In this document: piece by piece, positions 25,394 through 33,091 of the stretch | Numbering within the stretch: the stretch's first letter is position 1 | How the letters are laid out: each line of letters opens with the position of its first letter | Origin: Caulobacter sp. RHG1 | Lineage (GTDB): Bacteria > Pseudomonadota > Alphaproteobacteria > Caulobacterales > Caulobacteraceae | DNA: 64,000 nucleotides | Assembly (NCBI RefSeq): GCF_013181195.1 | Contig: NZ_SMZP01000010.1 | Coordinates: forward strand, 62,001-126,000 | Direction of reading: 5' to 3' | Position numbers and translations under genes: made by a program | Notes under the pieces: model-generated | The model's input: the letters and a program-made list of their open reading frames with translations, nothing else | Database searches by the model: none | Told to the model about the DNA's origin: nothing

Positions 25394-25954
25394 CTAGGGA
25401 GCGAGCACCTTGGCCGCAGCCACCGTGCAGACCTGGCCGTCCCAAGCGCCGTCCGCCGCCCCCAGATTGATCGCCGCGAAGATCAGCCTGCCGCCTGGCG
25501 GGATGACCGCCTGCACCACCGCCGACACCGTACCGGCCTTGGCGCCGCCGCGCGTCATGCGGCAGCTCAGGCGAGGGTTGCTGATCGCCAGACCCGAGCC
25601 GTTCATCGCCACGCCGGTCAGCAGCACCGCCCCATCGCGCCCCTTGTAGGCCGTCACGCCGTCCAGAGTCAGAAAGCGTTCGGGGTGGGCGCGGACCTTG
25701 TCGCCGGCGGGCAAGCGGATAGGCGGAGCCTGAACGGGCGGCCGCGGCGCGACGGGCGGCTCGCGGTCCGCGCCCAGGAGACCGGCCAGCGCTATGGCGA
25801 GCCCACCGCCGACCAGGATCCCCGCCAGCATGGCCAGAGCCCGTCCCCGCGTGGCGAACACCGCCAGGCTGGGGCTAGGCCGGAAGACGTAGAACAGCGC
25901 CATCAGGGCGGCGCACAGCCACACCAGCAGCCCCGCGTCGATCAGCAAACGCAT
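25394..25954 (-). CDS. Membrane-anchored hypothetical protein
   Basis: A 186-residue protein with two hydrophobic segments (about 4-24 and 38-62), a proline-rich linker (PPVAPRPPVQAPP) and a periplasm-facing domain of about 115 residues with a cysteine pair (SCRM and QVCTV). No family recognised. A GGGGGA ribosome site precedes the ATG at 25954. It sits between the DsbA-like lipoprotein and GH16 gene, all read leftward, but gaps of 68 and 44 bp leave operon membership unsure. Confidence 0.65.
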   Translation of the reverse strand: MRLLIDAGLLVWLCAALMALFYVFRPSPSLAVFATRGRALAMLAGILVGGGLAIALAGLLGADREPPVAPRPPVQAPPIRLPAGDKVRAHPERFLTLDGVTAYKGRDGAVLLTGVAMNGSGLAISNPRLSCRMTRGGAKAGTVSAVVQAVIPPGGRLIFAAINLGAADGAWDGQVCTVAAAKVLAP

Positions 25955-25998
25955 CGAAGATCCCCCTCGCCCGCCCGTCGGGACGAGCGCGACGGCAT

Positions 25999-26928
25999 CT
26001 AGGGCGTCGGAGCCTTGCTGTCCAAGCCCTCGCTGGCCGCAACCCGCTGACTGACCCGCACCCAGTCGACCTCCATCGTGGCCGGCAAGGCCGTCTCGTC
26101 GATCCCCTTGGCGTTGGCGCCTTCGGGCCAGCGGCCGCCGAAGGCCAGGTTCAGGATCAGGTGGAACGGTCGGTCGAACGGCGCCGGGCCTGCCGCCTGA
26201 TCCGTGCGCTTCCAGTCGGCGGCCTTGGCCTGGGCGTATTGCCGGCCATCGACGAACCAGGTGATCGCCTCGGCCGACCATTCGACGGCGTAGACATGGA
26301 AGCCATCCGCCGAAATCGGCATCGGCGTCCCGGCGCTACGCTGGCTGTGCGATCCGGCGGCGTCGCCAGCGAAGTGGATCGTCCCGAACACCCGGTTCTC
26401 GCGTCCGCCCTCGCAGTCGCCGCACGGCGCGTCCAGGTTCACCGCCTCCAGGATGTCGATCTCGCCCGAGCGCGGCCAGCCGCCATAGGTCCCGAAGTCC
26501 GGCATCATCCAGATCGCCGGCCAGACGCCCTGGCCGCCGGGGATCCTGGCGCGGGCCTCGATGCGGCCATAGAGCCAGCTGGCCCGCCCCTGGGTCAGGA
26601 TCTTGCCCGAGGCGTAGTCGCCGGTCTTCATCGGCCCGGTCGGCCCGGCCCAAGGATTGGCCAGGCCCGTGGTCTTGCGCTTGATCGCCGTCAGCTTCAG
26701 CACGCCGCCGCCGACCGACACCGTCTCGGGACTGACGTCGTAGCACTGCCGCTCGTCATTGCCCCCGCCACCGCAGTCGGCCGCGTAGCTCCACTTGGTC
26801 TCGTCGAGTTGGTCGCCGTCGAACTCGTCGGACCAGACAAGCGTCCAGTCCTCCTTCACGTCCTGAGCGTGGACAGGCCCAGCAAGGACGGCGATGGCCA
26901 GAGCCAGGGCGGCGGTCGATCGGATCAT
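25999..26928 (-). CDS. Glycoside hydrolase family 16 (laminarinase-like)
   Basis: A 309-residue secreted GH16 enzyme with signal peptide 1-21 (ending GPVHAQ). The catalytic motif GEIDILE places E156, D158 and E161 as nucleophile, helper and acid/base. WSDEFDGDQLDETKW and FHLILNLAFGGRWP are typical flanks. Likely cleaves beta-1,3- or mixed beta-1,3/1,4-glucans outside the cytoplasm. The ATG at 26928 was chosen to include the signal peptide. Confidence 0.92.
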   Translation of the reverse strand: MIRSTAALALAIAVLAGPVHAQDVKEDWTLVWSDEFDGDQLDETKWSYAADCGGGGNDERQCYDVSPETVSVGGGVLKLTAIKRKTTGLANPWAGPTGPMKTGDYASGKILTQGRASWLYGRIEARARIPGGQGVWPAIWMMPDFGTYGGWPRSGEIDILEAVNLDAPCGDCEGGRENRVFGTIHFAGDAAGSHSQRSAGTPMPISADGFHVYAVEWSAEAITWFVDGRQYAQAKAADWKRTDQAAGPAPFDRPFHLILNLAFGGRWPEGANAKGIDETALPATMEVDWVRVSQRVAASEGLDSKAPTP

Positions 26929-26994
26929 GGGCGCGACCCTAGGCGAGGACGCCGCACATTCCCATCCCGTGCGAACCAGCCTAAACACCGGCCC

Positions 26995-27618
26995 ATGCGC
27001 ACCGGGCCCGACATGATGCTGGAACTGGCCTGCGGACCGGGACCGGTCTGCGGGGTGGACGAGGCCGGACGCGGTCCCTGGGCTGGCCCCGTCAGCGCCG
27101 GCGCGGTGATCCTGGATCCCGACCGCGTACCCAAGGGCCTGAACGACTCCAAGAAGCTGACCGCCAAGGCCCGCGCGGCCCTGGAGGAGGAGATCAAGGC
27201 CGTCGCCATCGCGTGGGGCGTGGGCATGGCCTCGATCGAGGAGATCGAGCAGCTCAACATCCTGCACGCCGCGGGCTTGGCCATGTGCCGGGCGATCGAC
27301 GGCCTGTCGGTGACGCCGGCCATCGCGCTGGTGGATGGAAACTACGCCTTCAAGCTGCCCTGCCCGATCAAGACCGTGGTCAAGGGCGACAGCCTGTCGT
27401 GCTCGATCGCAGCGGCCTCGATCCTGGCCAAGGAAGCCCGCGACCGGATCATGGTCGAGATGGACGCGGTCTATCCCGGCTACGGCTTCGCCGGCCACAA
27501 GGGCTATCACGCCCCGATCCATGTCGAGGGCCTGCGCAAACTGGGTCCGTCGCCGATCCATCGCCTGGGCTGGGCGCCGGTCAAGGCCGCGCTGGCCGAA
27601 AAGAGCCTAGACGCCTGA
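26995..27618 (+). CDS. rnhB: Ribonuclease HII
   Basis: A 207-residue RNase HII that nicks at ribonucleotides in DNA and degrades RNA in hybrids. The motif GVDEAGRGPWAGP gives D22/E23, and the later VDGN and HKGYH motifs complete the active site. Start ATG at 26995 follows the divergent GH16 start by 66 bp. It precedes ccrM in the same direction. Confidence 0.95.
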   Translation: MRTGPDMMLELACGPGPVCGVDEAGRGPWAGPVSAGAVILDPDRVPKGLNDSKKLTAKARAALEEEIKAVAIAWGVGMASIEEIEQLNILHAAGLAMCRAIDGLSVTPAIALVDGNYAFKLPCPIKTVVKGDSLSCSIAAASILAKEARDRIMVEMDAVYPGYGFAGHKGYHAPIHVEGLRKLGPSPIHRLGWAPVKAALAEKSLDA

Positions 27619-27630
27619 TCGCGCTGAGGT

Positions 27631-27652
27631 TTTGAGTCTAATCAGACTCAAA
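27631..27652. promoter_or_regulatory. Inverted repeat carrying two GANTC sites upstream of ccrM
   Basis: A perfect 9 bp inverted repeat, TTTGAGTCT-AATC-AGACTCAAA. Each arm contains a CcrM recognition site (GAGTC at 27634-27638, GACTC at 27645-27649). Two more GANTC sites follow at 27707-27711 and 27714-27718. There is no T-run, so a terminator for rnhB is unlikely. Methylation-dependent control of ccrM through these sites is plausible. Confidence 0.65.
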
Positions 27653-27660
27653 CGGTAAGG

Positions 27661-27676
27661 TTAATCCGCCGCTAAC
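27661..27676 (+). promoter_or_regulatory. CtrA-binding box of the ccrM promoter
   Basis: TTAA-TCCGCCG-CTAAC matches the CtrA consensus TTAA-N7-TTAAC with one mismatch and lies 69 bp before the ccrM start. CtrA control of ccrM late in the cell cycle is established in C. crescentus, where a box of the same form lies in the -35 region. Confidence 0.82.
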
Positions 27677-27744
27677 CACGTCTCTACACACCGCGTTTAC
27701 CAGCAAGACTCATGATTCCACTCTCTTTCTTAGGGACGTGGACC

Positions 27745-28821
27745 ATGAAGTTCGGGCCGGAAACCATCATCCTGGGCGACTGCATCGAGCAGATGAACGC
27801 CCTGCCGGAGAAGTCGGTCGACCTGATCTTCGCCGATCCGCCCTACAATCTTCAGCTGGGCGGCGACCTGCTGCGTCCCGACAATTCCAAGGTCGACGCG
27901 GTCGACGACCACTGGGACCAGTTCGAGAGCTTCGCCGCCTACGACAAGTTCACCCGCGAGTGGCTGAAGGCCGCCCGCCGCGTCCTGAAGGACGACGGCG
28001 CGATCTGGGTGATCGGCAGCTATCACAACATCTTCCGCGTCGGCGTGGCCGTGCAGGACCTGGGCTTCTGGATCCTCAACGACATCGTCTGGCGCAAGTC
28101 CAACCCGATGCCCAACTTCAAGGGCACCCGCTTCGCCAATGCTCACGAGACCCTGATCTGGGCCTCGAAGAGCCAGAACGCCAAGCGCTACACCTTCAAC
28201 TACGACGCCCTGAAGATGGCCAATGACGAGGTGCAGATGCGCTCGGACTGGACCATCCCGCTGTGCACCGGCGAGGAGCGCATCAAGGGCGCCGACGGTA
28301 ACAAGGCCCACCCGACCCAGAAGCCGGAAGCCCTGCTCTATCGGGTGATCCTGTCGACGACCAAGCCGGGCGACGTGATCCTGGATCCGTTCTTCGGCGT
28401 CGGCACCACCGGCGCGGCCGCCAAGCGCCTTGGCCGCAAATTCATCGGCATCGAGCGCGAGGCCGAATATGTCGACCACGCCAAGGCCCGCATCGCCAAG
28501 GTCGTGCCGATCGCGCCGGAAGACCTGGACATCATGGGCAGCAAGCGCGCCGAGCCGCGCGTCCCGTTCGGCACCATCGTCGAGAGCGGCCTGCTGAGCC
28601 CCGGCGACACCCTCTACTGCGCCAAGGGCAACCACGCGGCCAAGGTGCGCCCGGACGGCTCGATCACGGTCGGCGACCTGTCGGGCTCGATCCACAAGAT
28701 CGGCGCCCTGGTCCAATCGGCCCCGGCCTGCAACGGCTGGACCTACTGGCACTTCAAGACGGACGCCGGCCTGGCGCCGATCGACGTCCTGCGTGCGCAG
28801 GTCCGTGCGGGAATGAACTAA
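27745..28821 (+). CDS. ccrM: Cell-cycle GANTC adenine methyltransferase CcrM
   Basis: A 358-residue beta-class N6-adenine methyltransferase, the exact length of C. crescentus CcrM. DPPYNL (31-36) is the catalytic motif, and DPFFGVGTTGAAAKRLGRKFIG holds the AdoMet motif in its C-terminal half. The last 80 or so residues are the RAMA-type C-terminal domain needed for GANTC recognition. CcrM methylates hemimethylated GANTC after replication and feeds into GcrA-dependent transcription. I start at MKFGPET (27745); a start 11 codons earlier is possible but lies in the leader. The promoter carries a CtrA box and four GANTC sites. Confidence 0.98.
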   Translation: MKFGPETIILGDCIEQMNALPEKSVDLIFADPPYNLQLGGDLLRPDNSKVDAVDDHWDQFESFAAYDKFTREWLKAARRVLKDDGAIWVIGSYHNIFRVGVAVQDLGFWILNDIVWRKSNPMPNFKGTRFANAHETLIWASKSQNAKRYTFNYDALKMANDEVQMRSDWTIPLCTGEERIKGADGNKAHPTQKPEALLYRVILSTTKPGDVILDPFFGVGTTGAAAKRLGRKFIGIEREAEYVDHAKARIAKVVPIAPEDLDIMGSKRAEPRVPFGTIVESGLLSPGDTLYCAKGNHAAKVRPDGSITVGDLSGSIHKIGALVQSAPACNGWTYWHFKTDAGLAPIDVLRAQVRAGMN

Positions 28822-29748
28822 CTAGGCCGGATAGGCCTCCACCGTGACGTGGCTGAGCTCGTGGACGCGGGCCAGCCGCTCGCGGACCGCTTGGGCGGGG
28901 GCTGCGCCAAGATAGCTGACGATCGCGCCATAGGCGCCGGGGCCCAGCCGCCAGACGTGCAGGTCGGTGATCGTCGCATCGCCCGGCCCCTCGACCTCCT
29001 CGCGAACCTCGGCCTCCAGGTGGCGGTCGGTGGCGTCTAGCAGCACGCCGGCCGTGTCGCGGATCAGGCTCCAGGCCCAGGTCGCGATCACCACCGCGCC
29101 GACGACGCCCATCACCGGGTCCAGCCAGGTCCAGCCCAGGAAGCGGCCAGCCAGCAGCGCGGCGATGGCCAGCACCGAGGTCAGGGCGTCGGCCAGCACG
29201 TGGACGAAGGCCGCGCGCAGGTTGTTGTCCTGATGGTGATGATGACCGTGGTCATGGTGGTGATCATGGCCATGGCCGTGATGATGATGCCCACCGCCCA
29301 GCAGCAGGGCGCTGACCAGATTCACGACCAGACCGATCACCGCCACCAGGGTCGCCTGGCCGAAGGCCACCGGACGTGGGTCCAGCAGCCGACCCACGGA
29401 CTCCCAGGCGATGCCGATCGCCACGACCGCCAGCACCAGGGCCGAGGCGAATCCCGCCAGATCGCCGACCTTGCCCGTGCCGAAGGTGTAGCGGCCACTG
29501 CGAGCGTGCTTGCGGGCGAAGGCGTAGGCGAACGCCGCGACGGCCAGGGCGCCGGCGTGGGTGGCCATGTGGAAGCCGTCGGCCAGCAGGGCCATCGAGT
29601 TGTAGACCACGCCGGCGACGATCTCGCCGACCATCATCACCGCGGTCAGGGCCACCACCAGCAGGGTGCGGCGGGTGTTGTCGTCATGCCCCGCGCCCAG
29701 GAACACGTGCTCGTGGGTCAGGGTCTTGATGTCGTCGTCCAGGGGCAT
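28822..29748 (-). CDS. dmeF: Cation diffusion facilitator, DmeF-type Co/Ni exporter
   Basis: A 308-residue CDF transporter with six membrane helices. LLADGFHMATHAG and HVLADALTSV carry the conserved Asp/His transport-site residues of helices 2 and 5. A histidine-rich loop of about 25 residues (GHHHHGHGHDHHHDHGHHHH) lies between helices 4 and 5. The DmeF label rests on sequence type and on the adjacent RcnR-like repressor eight bases upstream. It should export cobalt and nickel. It ends at the base after ccrM stops. Confidence 0.88.
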   Translation of the reverse strand: MPLDDDIKTLTHEHVFLGAGHDDNTRRTLLVVALTAVMMVGEIVAGVVYNSMALLADGFHMATHAGALAVAAFAYAFARKHARSGRYTFGTGKVGDLAGFASALVLAVVAIGIAWESVGRLLDPRPVAFGQATLVAVIGLVVNLVSALLLGGGHHHHGHGHDHHHDHGHHHHQDNNLRAAFVHVLADALTSVLAIAALLAGRFLGWTWLDPVMGVVGAVVIATWAWSLIRDTAGVLLDATDRHLEAEVREEVEGPGDATITDLHVWRLGPGAYGAIVSYLGAAPAQAVRERLARVHELSHVTVEAYPA

Positions 29749-29756
29749 CGGTCGGC

Positions 29757-30029
29757 CTATTTCGCGTAGCGGCGGATGGCCGCCATCAATTCCTCAGCGC
29801 CCTGGGCGCGGGCGGCGTCGGACAGTCCCGGAGCGGCGACGTGCTCACGCAGGTGAGACTCCAGGATCTCGTCCATCAGGCCGTTCACCGCGCCCCGCAC
29901 GGCCGCCACCTGCTGCAGGACCGAGGCGCAGTCGGCCTCGCCGTCGATCGCCCGCTCCACCGCGGACAGCTGACCCGAGATCCGCCGCACGCGGGACATC
30001 AGGGCCTGGTCATTCTTCAAGTGCGCCAT
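29757..30029 (-). CDS. dmeR: RcnR/DmeR-type Ni/Co-responsive repressor
   Basis: A 90-residue CsoR/RcnR-family all-helical repressor. The metal fingerprint H3, C34, H59, H63 matches the His-Cys-His-His set of E. coli RcnR (H3, C35, H60, H64) and differs from the Cu(I) CsoR pattern. It is the first gene of the dmeR-dmeF operon. Its ATG lies inside the right arm of a G-tract operator. Ni or Co binding would release the operator and turn on dmeF. Confidence 0.92.
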   Translation of the reverse strand: MAHLKNDQALMSRVRRISGQLSAVERAIDGEADCASVLQQVAAVRGAVNGLMDEILESHLREHVAAPGLSDAARAQGAEELMAAIRRYAK

Positions 30030-30049
30030 ACTATACCCCCCTATAGTAT
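30028..30049 (-). promoter_or_regulatory. DmeR/RcnR-type operator overlapping the dmeR start
   Basis: A perfect inverted repeat ATACTATA-N6-TATAGTAT with a central C6/G6 tract, the form used by RcnR, FrmR and DmeR repressors. On the dmeR strand the G6 tract lies six bases before the ATG, and the ATG itself begins within the right arm. The tract may thus double as a ribosome-binding site. Confidence 0.88.
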
Positions 30050-30072
30050 CTAACTAGACATGGCTAGGCGGA

Positions 30073-31116
30073 TCAGATCAGCCGATCGGCCGCCCGCGCC
30101 GCTTTCAGGAACACGCTGGGCAGCGCGCCAAGGCCGGCACGGGGCGTCCAGACGAAGTCGCCGTCGCCCCGGGCCATGAACACCCTCAGCGTCAGGGAGA
30201 AATGGGTGAAGACGTGCTCGACCGCGCCAAGGTCACGCCAGGGCGCGGCAATGGGACCTGCGACGGCGGCTTCGGCGTCGGAGAATGGTTCGGACCGCCA
30301 GTCGCTGGTCGGCAGGCCCAGCATTCCACCCAGCAGGCCTTTCGGCGGACGACGGACCAGGGCCATCTCGTCGCCGCGGGTCAGGACATAGGCCACGCCG
30401 TAGCGCCGCGGGCGGTCGGCCTTCTTGGTTTTCCTCGGATAGGTCTCGGGCGCGCCGCCAGCGCGCGCGTCGCACCAGGCCTCGACCGGGCAGCGATCGC
30501 ACAGCGGCGACTTCGGCTTGCAGATCGTGGCGCCCAGATCCATCAACGCCTGGGCCCAGTCGCCGGGCCGATCGCCGGTGACCAATTCAGCGGCCAAAGC
30601 CTTCAGCTCAGGCTTGGCGTCTGGCATCGGCGCCTCGACTGCGAACAGCCGCGACATCACCCGCTCGACATTGCCGTCGACGACATTGGCGGCGCGGTCG
30701 AAGGCGATCGCGGCTACGGCGGCGGCGGTGTAGGCCCCGACGCCCGGCAGAGCGCGCAAACCGTCCTCGGTGTCCGGAAAGACCCCGCCATGCTCGCCCG
30801 CCACGGCGCGGGCGCAGGCCAGAAGGTTGCGGGCCCGGGCGTAGTAGCCCAGCCCCGCCCAGGCGGCCATCAACTCGCCGTCCTCCACGGCCGCCAGGTC
30901 AGAGACCGTCGGCCAGCGCTCGGTGAAGCCCAGGAAATAGGGCGTGGCGTGCGGCACGGTGGTCTGCTGCAGCATCACCTCCGACAACCAGACGCGATAG
31001 GGATCGCTGCGCACGCCCGCGCGGCGGTCGCCGGGCGAGGTCCGCCAGGCCAGGGTGCGCGCCTGGGCGTCATACCAGGCGAGCAAAGCAGAACGGAGGG
31101 CGTCGCGGTCTTTCAT
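30073..31116 (-). CDS. mutY: Adenine DNA glycosylase
   Basis: A 347-residue MutY that removes A mispaired with 8-oxoG. WLSEVMLQQT holds the catalytic glutamate (E46), LPGVGAYTAAAV is the helix-hairpin-helix, and VDGNVERV carries the catalytic Asp. C-x6-C-x2-C-x5-C (CKPKSPLCDRCPVEAWC) ligates the 4Fe-4S cluster. A Nudix-like C-terminal 8-oxoG domain follows (VRRPPKGLLGGMLGLPT). The true ATG is 31116; the open frame beyond it is antisense to the DUF721 gene. Confidence 0.95.
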   Translation of the reverse strand: MKDRDALRSALLAWYDAQARTLAWRTSPGDRRAGVRSDPYRVWLSEVMLQQTTVPHATPYFLGFTERWPTVSDLAAVEDGELMAAWAGLGYYARARNLLACARAVAGEHGGVFPDTEDGLRALPGVGAYTAAAVAAIAFDRAANVVDGNVERVMSRLFAVEAPMPDAKPELKALAAELVTGDRPGDWAQALMDLGATICKPKSPLCDRCPVEAWCDARAGGAPETYPRKTKKADRPRRYGVAYVLTRGDEMALVRRPPKGLLGGMLGLPTSDWRSEPFSDAEAAVAGPIAAPWRDLGAVEHVFTHFSLTLRVFMARGDGDFVWTPRAGLGALPSVFLKAARAADRLI

Positions 31117-31164
31117 CACCCCTCGCCTACCCCGAAGGCCGGGCGTCGTGCTAGCCTTCTGGAC

Positions 31165-31704
31165 ATGCGCCGCCCCTTGCCCACGCCGGAAGAAGCCCTT
31201 GCGATCCTGCGCAGGAAGCGGACACGGCCGCAGTTCCGCTCGCCGCCTCCCGCCGGCAAGAACCTGGCGCCGCTGCTGAAGTCGCTGGAAGAGAAGTACG
31301 GCAAGGGCCCGGCCGCCCTGCAGGCCCGCTGGCGCGAGATCGTCGGCGACACCCTGGCCCGCCGCACAGAACCCGTCCGGATCATCAAGGGTCGCAACGG
31401 TGACGGCGGGGCGCTGGAGCTGCGCGTCGACGGCCCGGTGGCCTCGCTGATCCAGCACCAGGCGCCGCAGATCACCGCCCGCCTGGACATGCTGCTGGGC
31501 AAGGGCGTCGTCACTCGCCTGCGCATCGTCCAAGGCCCCGTGAAGGCGCCCGCCGCGCCGGTCGCCCAGCGCCCGCGCCGCAAGCCGCCGCTGGACGCGG
31601 CGCTGGAAAAGCAGCTCTCCGACAGCCTGGCCGAGCAGCCCGACGGCGACTTGAAACAGGCCCTGCTGAAGCTCGGACGCGGCGTCCTGGCCTCGGAGCG
31701 CTGA
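31165..31704 (+). CDS. DUF721 / DciA-like protein
   Basis: A 179-residue protein with an N-terminal basic tail (IRRKRTRPQ-type, about residues 10-30) and a KH-like DUF721 core (LEEKYGKGPAALQARWREIVG, then GALELRVDGPVASLIQHQ). DciA proteins of this family load the replicative helicase DnaB in bacteria lacking DnaC. A C-terminal low-complexity Ala/Pro/Arg stretch follows. The gene diverges from mutY with a 48 bp gap. Function here is by family. Confidence 0.82.
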   Translation: MRRPLPTPEEALAILRRKRTRPQFRSPPPAGKNLAPLLKSLEEKYGKGPAALQARWREIVGDTLARRTEPVRIIKGRNGDGGALELRVDGPVASLIQHQAPQITARLDMLLGKGVVTRLRIVQGPVKAPAAPVAQRPRRKPPLDAALEKQLSDSLAEQPDGDLKQALLKLGRGVLASER

Positions 31705-31841
31705 ACGGCTCCGCAACCCCGCCTGCAACCATTGACAAGCGTCCCGCCGTGAAGCTCATGCGCTGTCACGGTTTGGGCTCTTTTCGCGCGATAACGAGAA
31801 TCGGGCTTAACTTTCCTATCGACCCTCGAGGGCCAAATTCC

Positions 31842-32459
31842 ATGCGTTCGCTGATCAGCCGAGTCACTGTCGTCGCCGCGCTCGCCGCCGGGCTTTCCGC
31901 CTGCGGCCCCAAGGGCGAAACCGTCACCGCCGACGACATGACCCAGGGCAACGCCAGCGCCAAGATCACCGTCGTCGAATACGCCTCGGCCTCGTGCAGC
32001 CACTGCGCCGAGTGGAACGAGGACGTCTATCCGGCCTTCAAGGCCAAATATATCGACACCGGCAAGATCAACTACGTCTACCGCGAGATCCTGACCCCGC
32101 CGCAGGAAGTGGCCGCCGCCGCGTTCCTGATGGCCCGCTGCGCCGGTAAGGACAAATACTTCCAAGTCGTGGACTCGGTGTACCGTTCGCAGACCGAGAT
32201 GTTCCAGACCGGCCAGTTCCGTGAAGGTCTGCTGCGCGTCGCCCAGTCGGCCGGCATGAGCGAAGAGCAGTTCAACGCCTGCGTCACCGACGAGAAGGGC
32301 CTGAAGGCCCTGAACGACCGCGTCGAGAAGTACAGCAAGGAAGCCAAGATCCAGGGCACCCCGACCTTCGTCGTCAATGGCAAGAAGGTCGGCGGCGACG
32401 AGGGCGGCGCCCGCAGCCTGGCCGAGCTGGACAAGGCCATCGAGGAAGCTTCGAAGTAA
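31842..32459 (+). CDS. DsbA-like lipoprotein (paralogue 2)
   Basis: A 205-residue thioredoxin-4 protein. The lipobox GLSAC sets the lipidated C21, the active site is CSHC (C52/C55) and the cis-Pro is in GTPTF. A second cysteine pair appears in LMARCAGKD and FNACVTDE, as in paralogue 1, with which it shares VVEYAS and VYPAFKAKYIDTGK. The ATG at 31842 supplies the signal. Its stop overlaps the next gene's ATG (TAATG), so the two are coupled. Confidence 0.88.
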   Translation: MRSLISRVTVVAALAAGLSACGPKGETVTADDMTQGNASAKITVVEYASASCSHCAEWNEDVYPAFKAKYIDTGKINYVYREILTPPQEVAAAAFLMARCAGKDKYFQVVDSVYRSQTEMFQTGQFREGLLRVAQSAGMSEEQFNACVTDEKGLKALNDRVEKYSKEAKIQGTPTFVVNGKKVGGDEGGARSLAELDKAIEEASK

Positions 32460-33070
32460 TGACCCTGGACCGGCGCGCGCTTATCGTTTCCGGGCTTGCC
32501 GTCGCGATGGCGAGCCCTGCCCTGGCGCGCGCCGGCCAGATGCCGCCGGTTCCCGGCGAAATGCTGCTTGGATCGCCCAAGGCTCCGGTGCAGCTGGTGG
32601 TCTACGCCTCGGCCAGCTGCCCGCACTGCGCCCACTGGTGGACCACGGTGCTGCCGCAGGTGCGCAAGAGCTTCATCGACACCGGCAAGGTTCGGCTGAC
32701 GTTCCGCGAATTCCTGACCCCGCCCAACGAGTTCGCCGCCGCCGGCTTCATCCTGTCCCGCCGCGTCCCGGGCAAGTATTTCGACGTCCTGACTACGGTG
32801 TTCGAGCGCCAAGGCGCCATCTACGAAAGCGGCAAGCTGTTCGAGGGCCTGCTGGCCATCGCCAAGCAGTATGGCCTGACGGACGCCCAGTTCTCGGCAG
32901 CCCTGAATGACCCGGCGGCCTTGAAGGCGGTCAACGACCGCGCGGCCCGCGCGGTCGAGGTCGAGCACGTCCAGAGCACCCCGACCTTCTTCGTCAATGG
33001 CGTGCAGCACGTCGGCGACACCGACTTCGCCACGCTGTCCAAAGCCTTCGCCGCCAAGGCGAAGGGCTAG
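32459..33070 (+). CDS. DsbA-like periplasmic oxidoreductase (paralogue 3)
   Basis: A 203-residue thioredoxin-fold protein with a RR-containing signal peptide (residues 5-24, ending ALARA) that might use the Tat route. The active site is CPHC (C54/C57), as in E. coli DsbA, and cis-Pro lies in STPTF. Unlike paralogues 1 and 2 it is not a lipoprotein and lacks the second cysteine pair. It is coupled to paralogue 2 and followed 21 bp later by smc. Confidence 0.87.
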   Translation: MTLDRRALIVSGLAVAMASPALARAGQMPPVPGEMLLGSPKAPVQLVVYASASCPHCAHWWTTVLPQVRKSFIDTGKVRLTFREFLTPPNEFAAAGFILSRRVPGKYFDVLTTVFERQGAIYESGKLFEGLLAIAKQYGLTDAQFSAALNDPAALKAVNDRAARAVEVEHVQSTPTFFVNGVQHVGDTDFATLSKAFAAKAKG

Positions 33071-33091
33071 GGACCTCAACGGGACCGCCTC

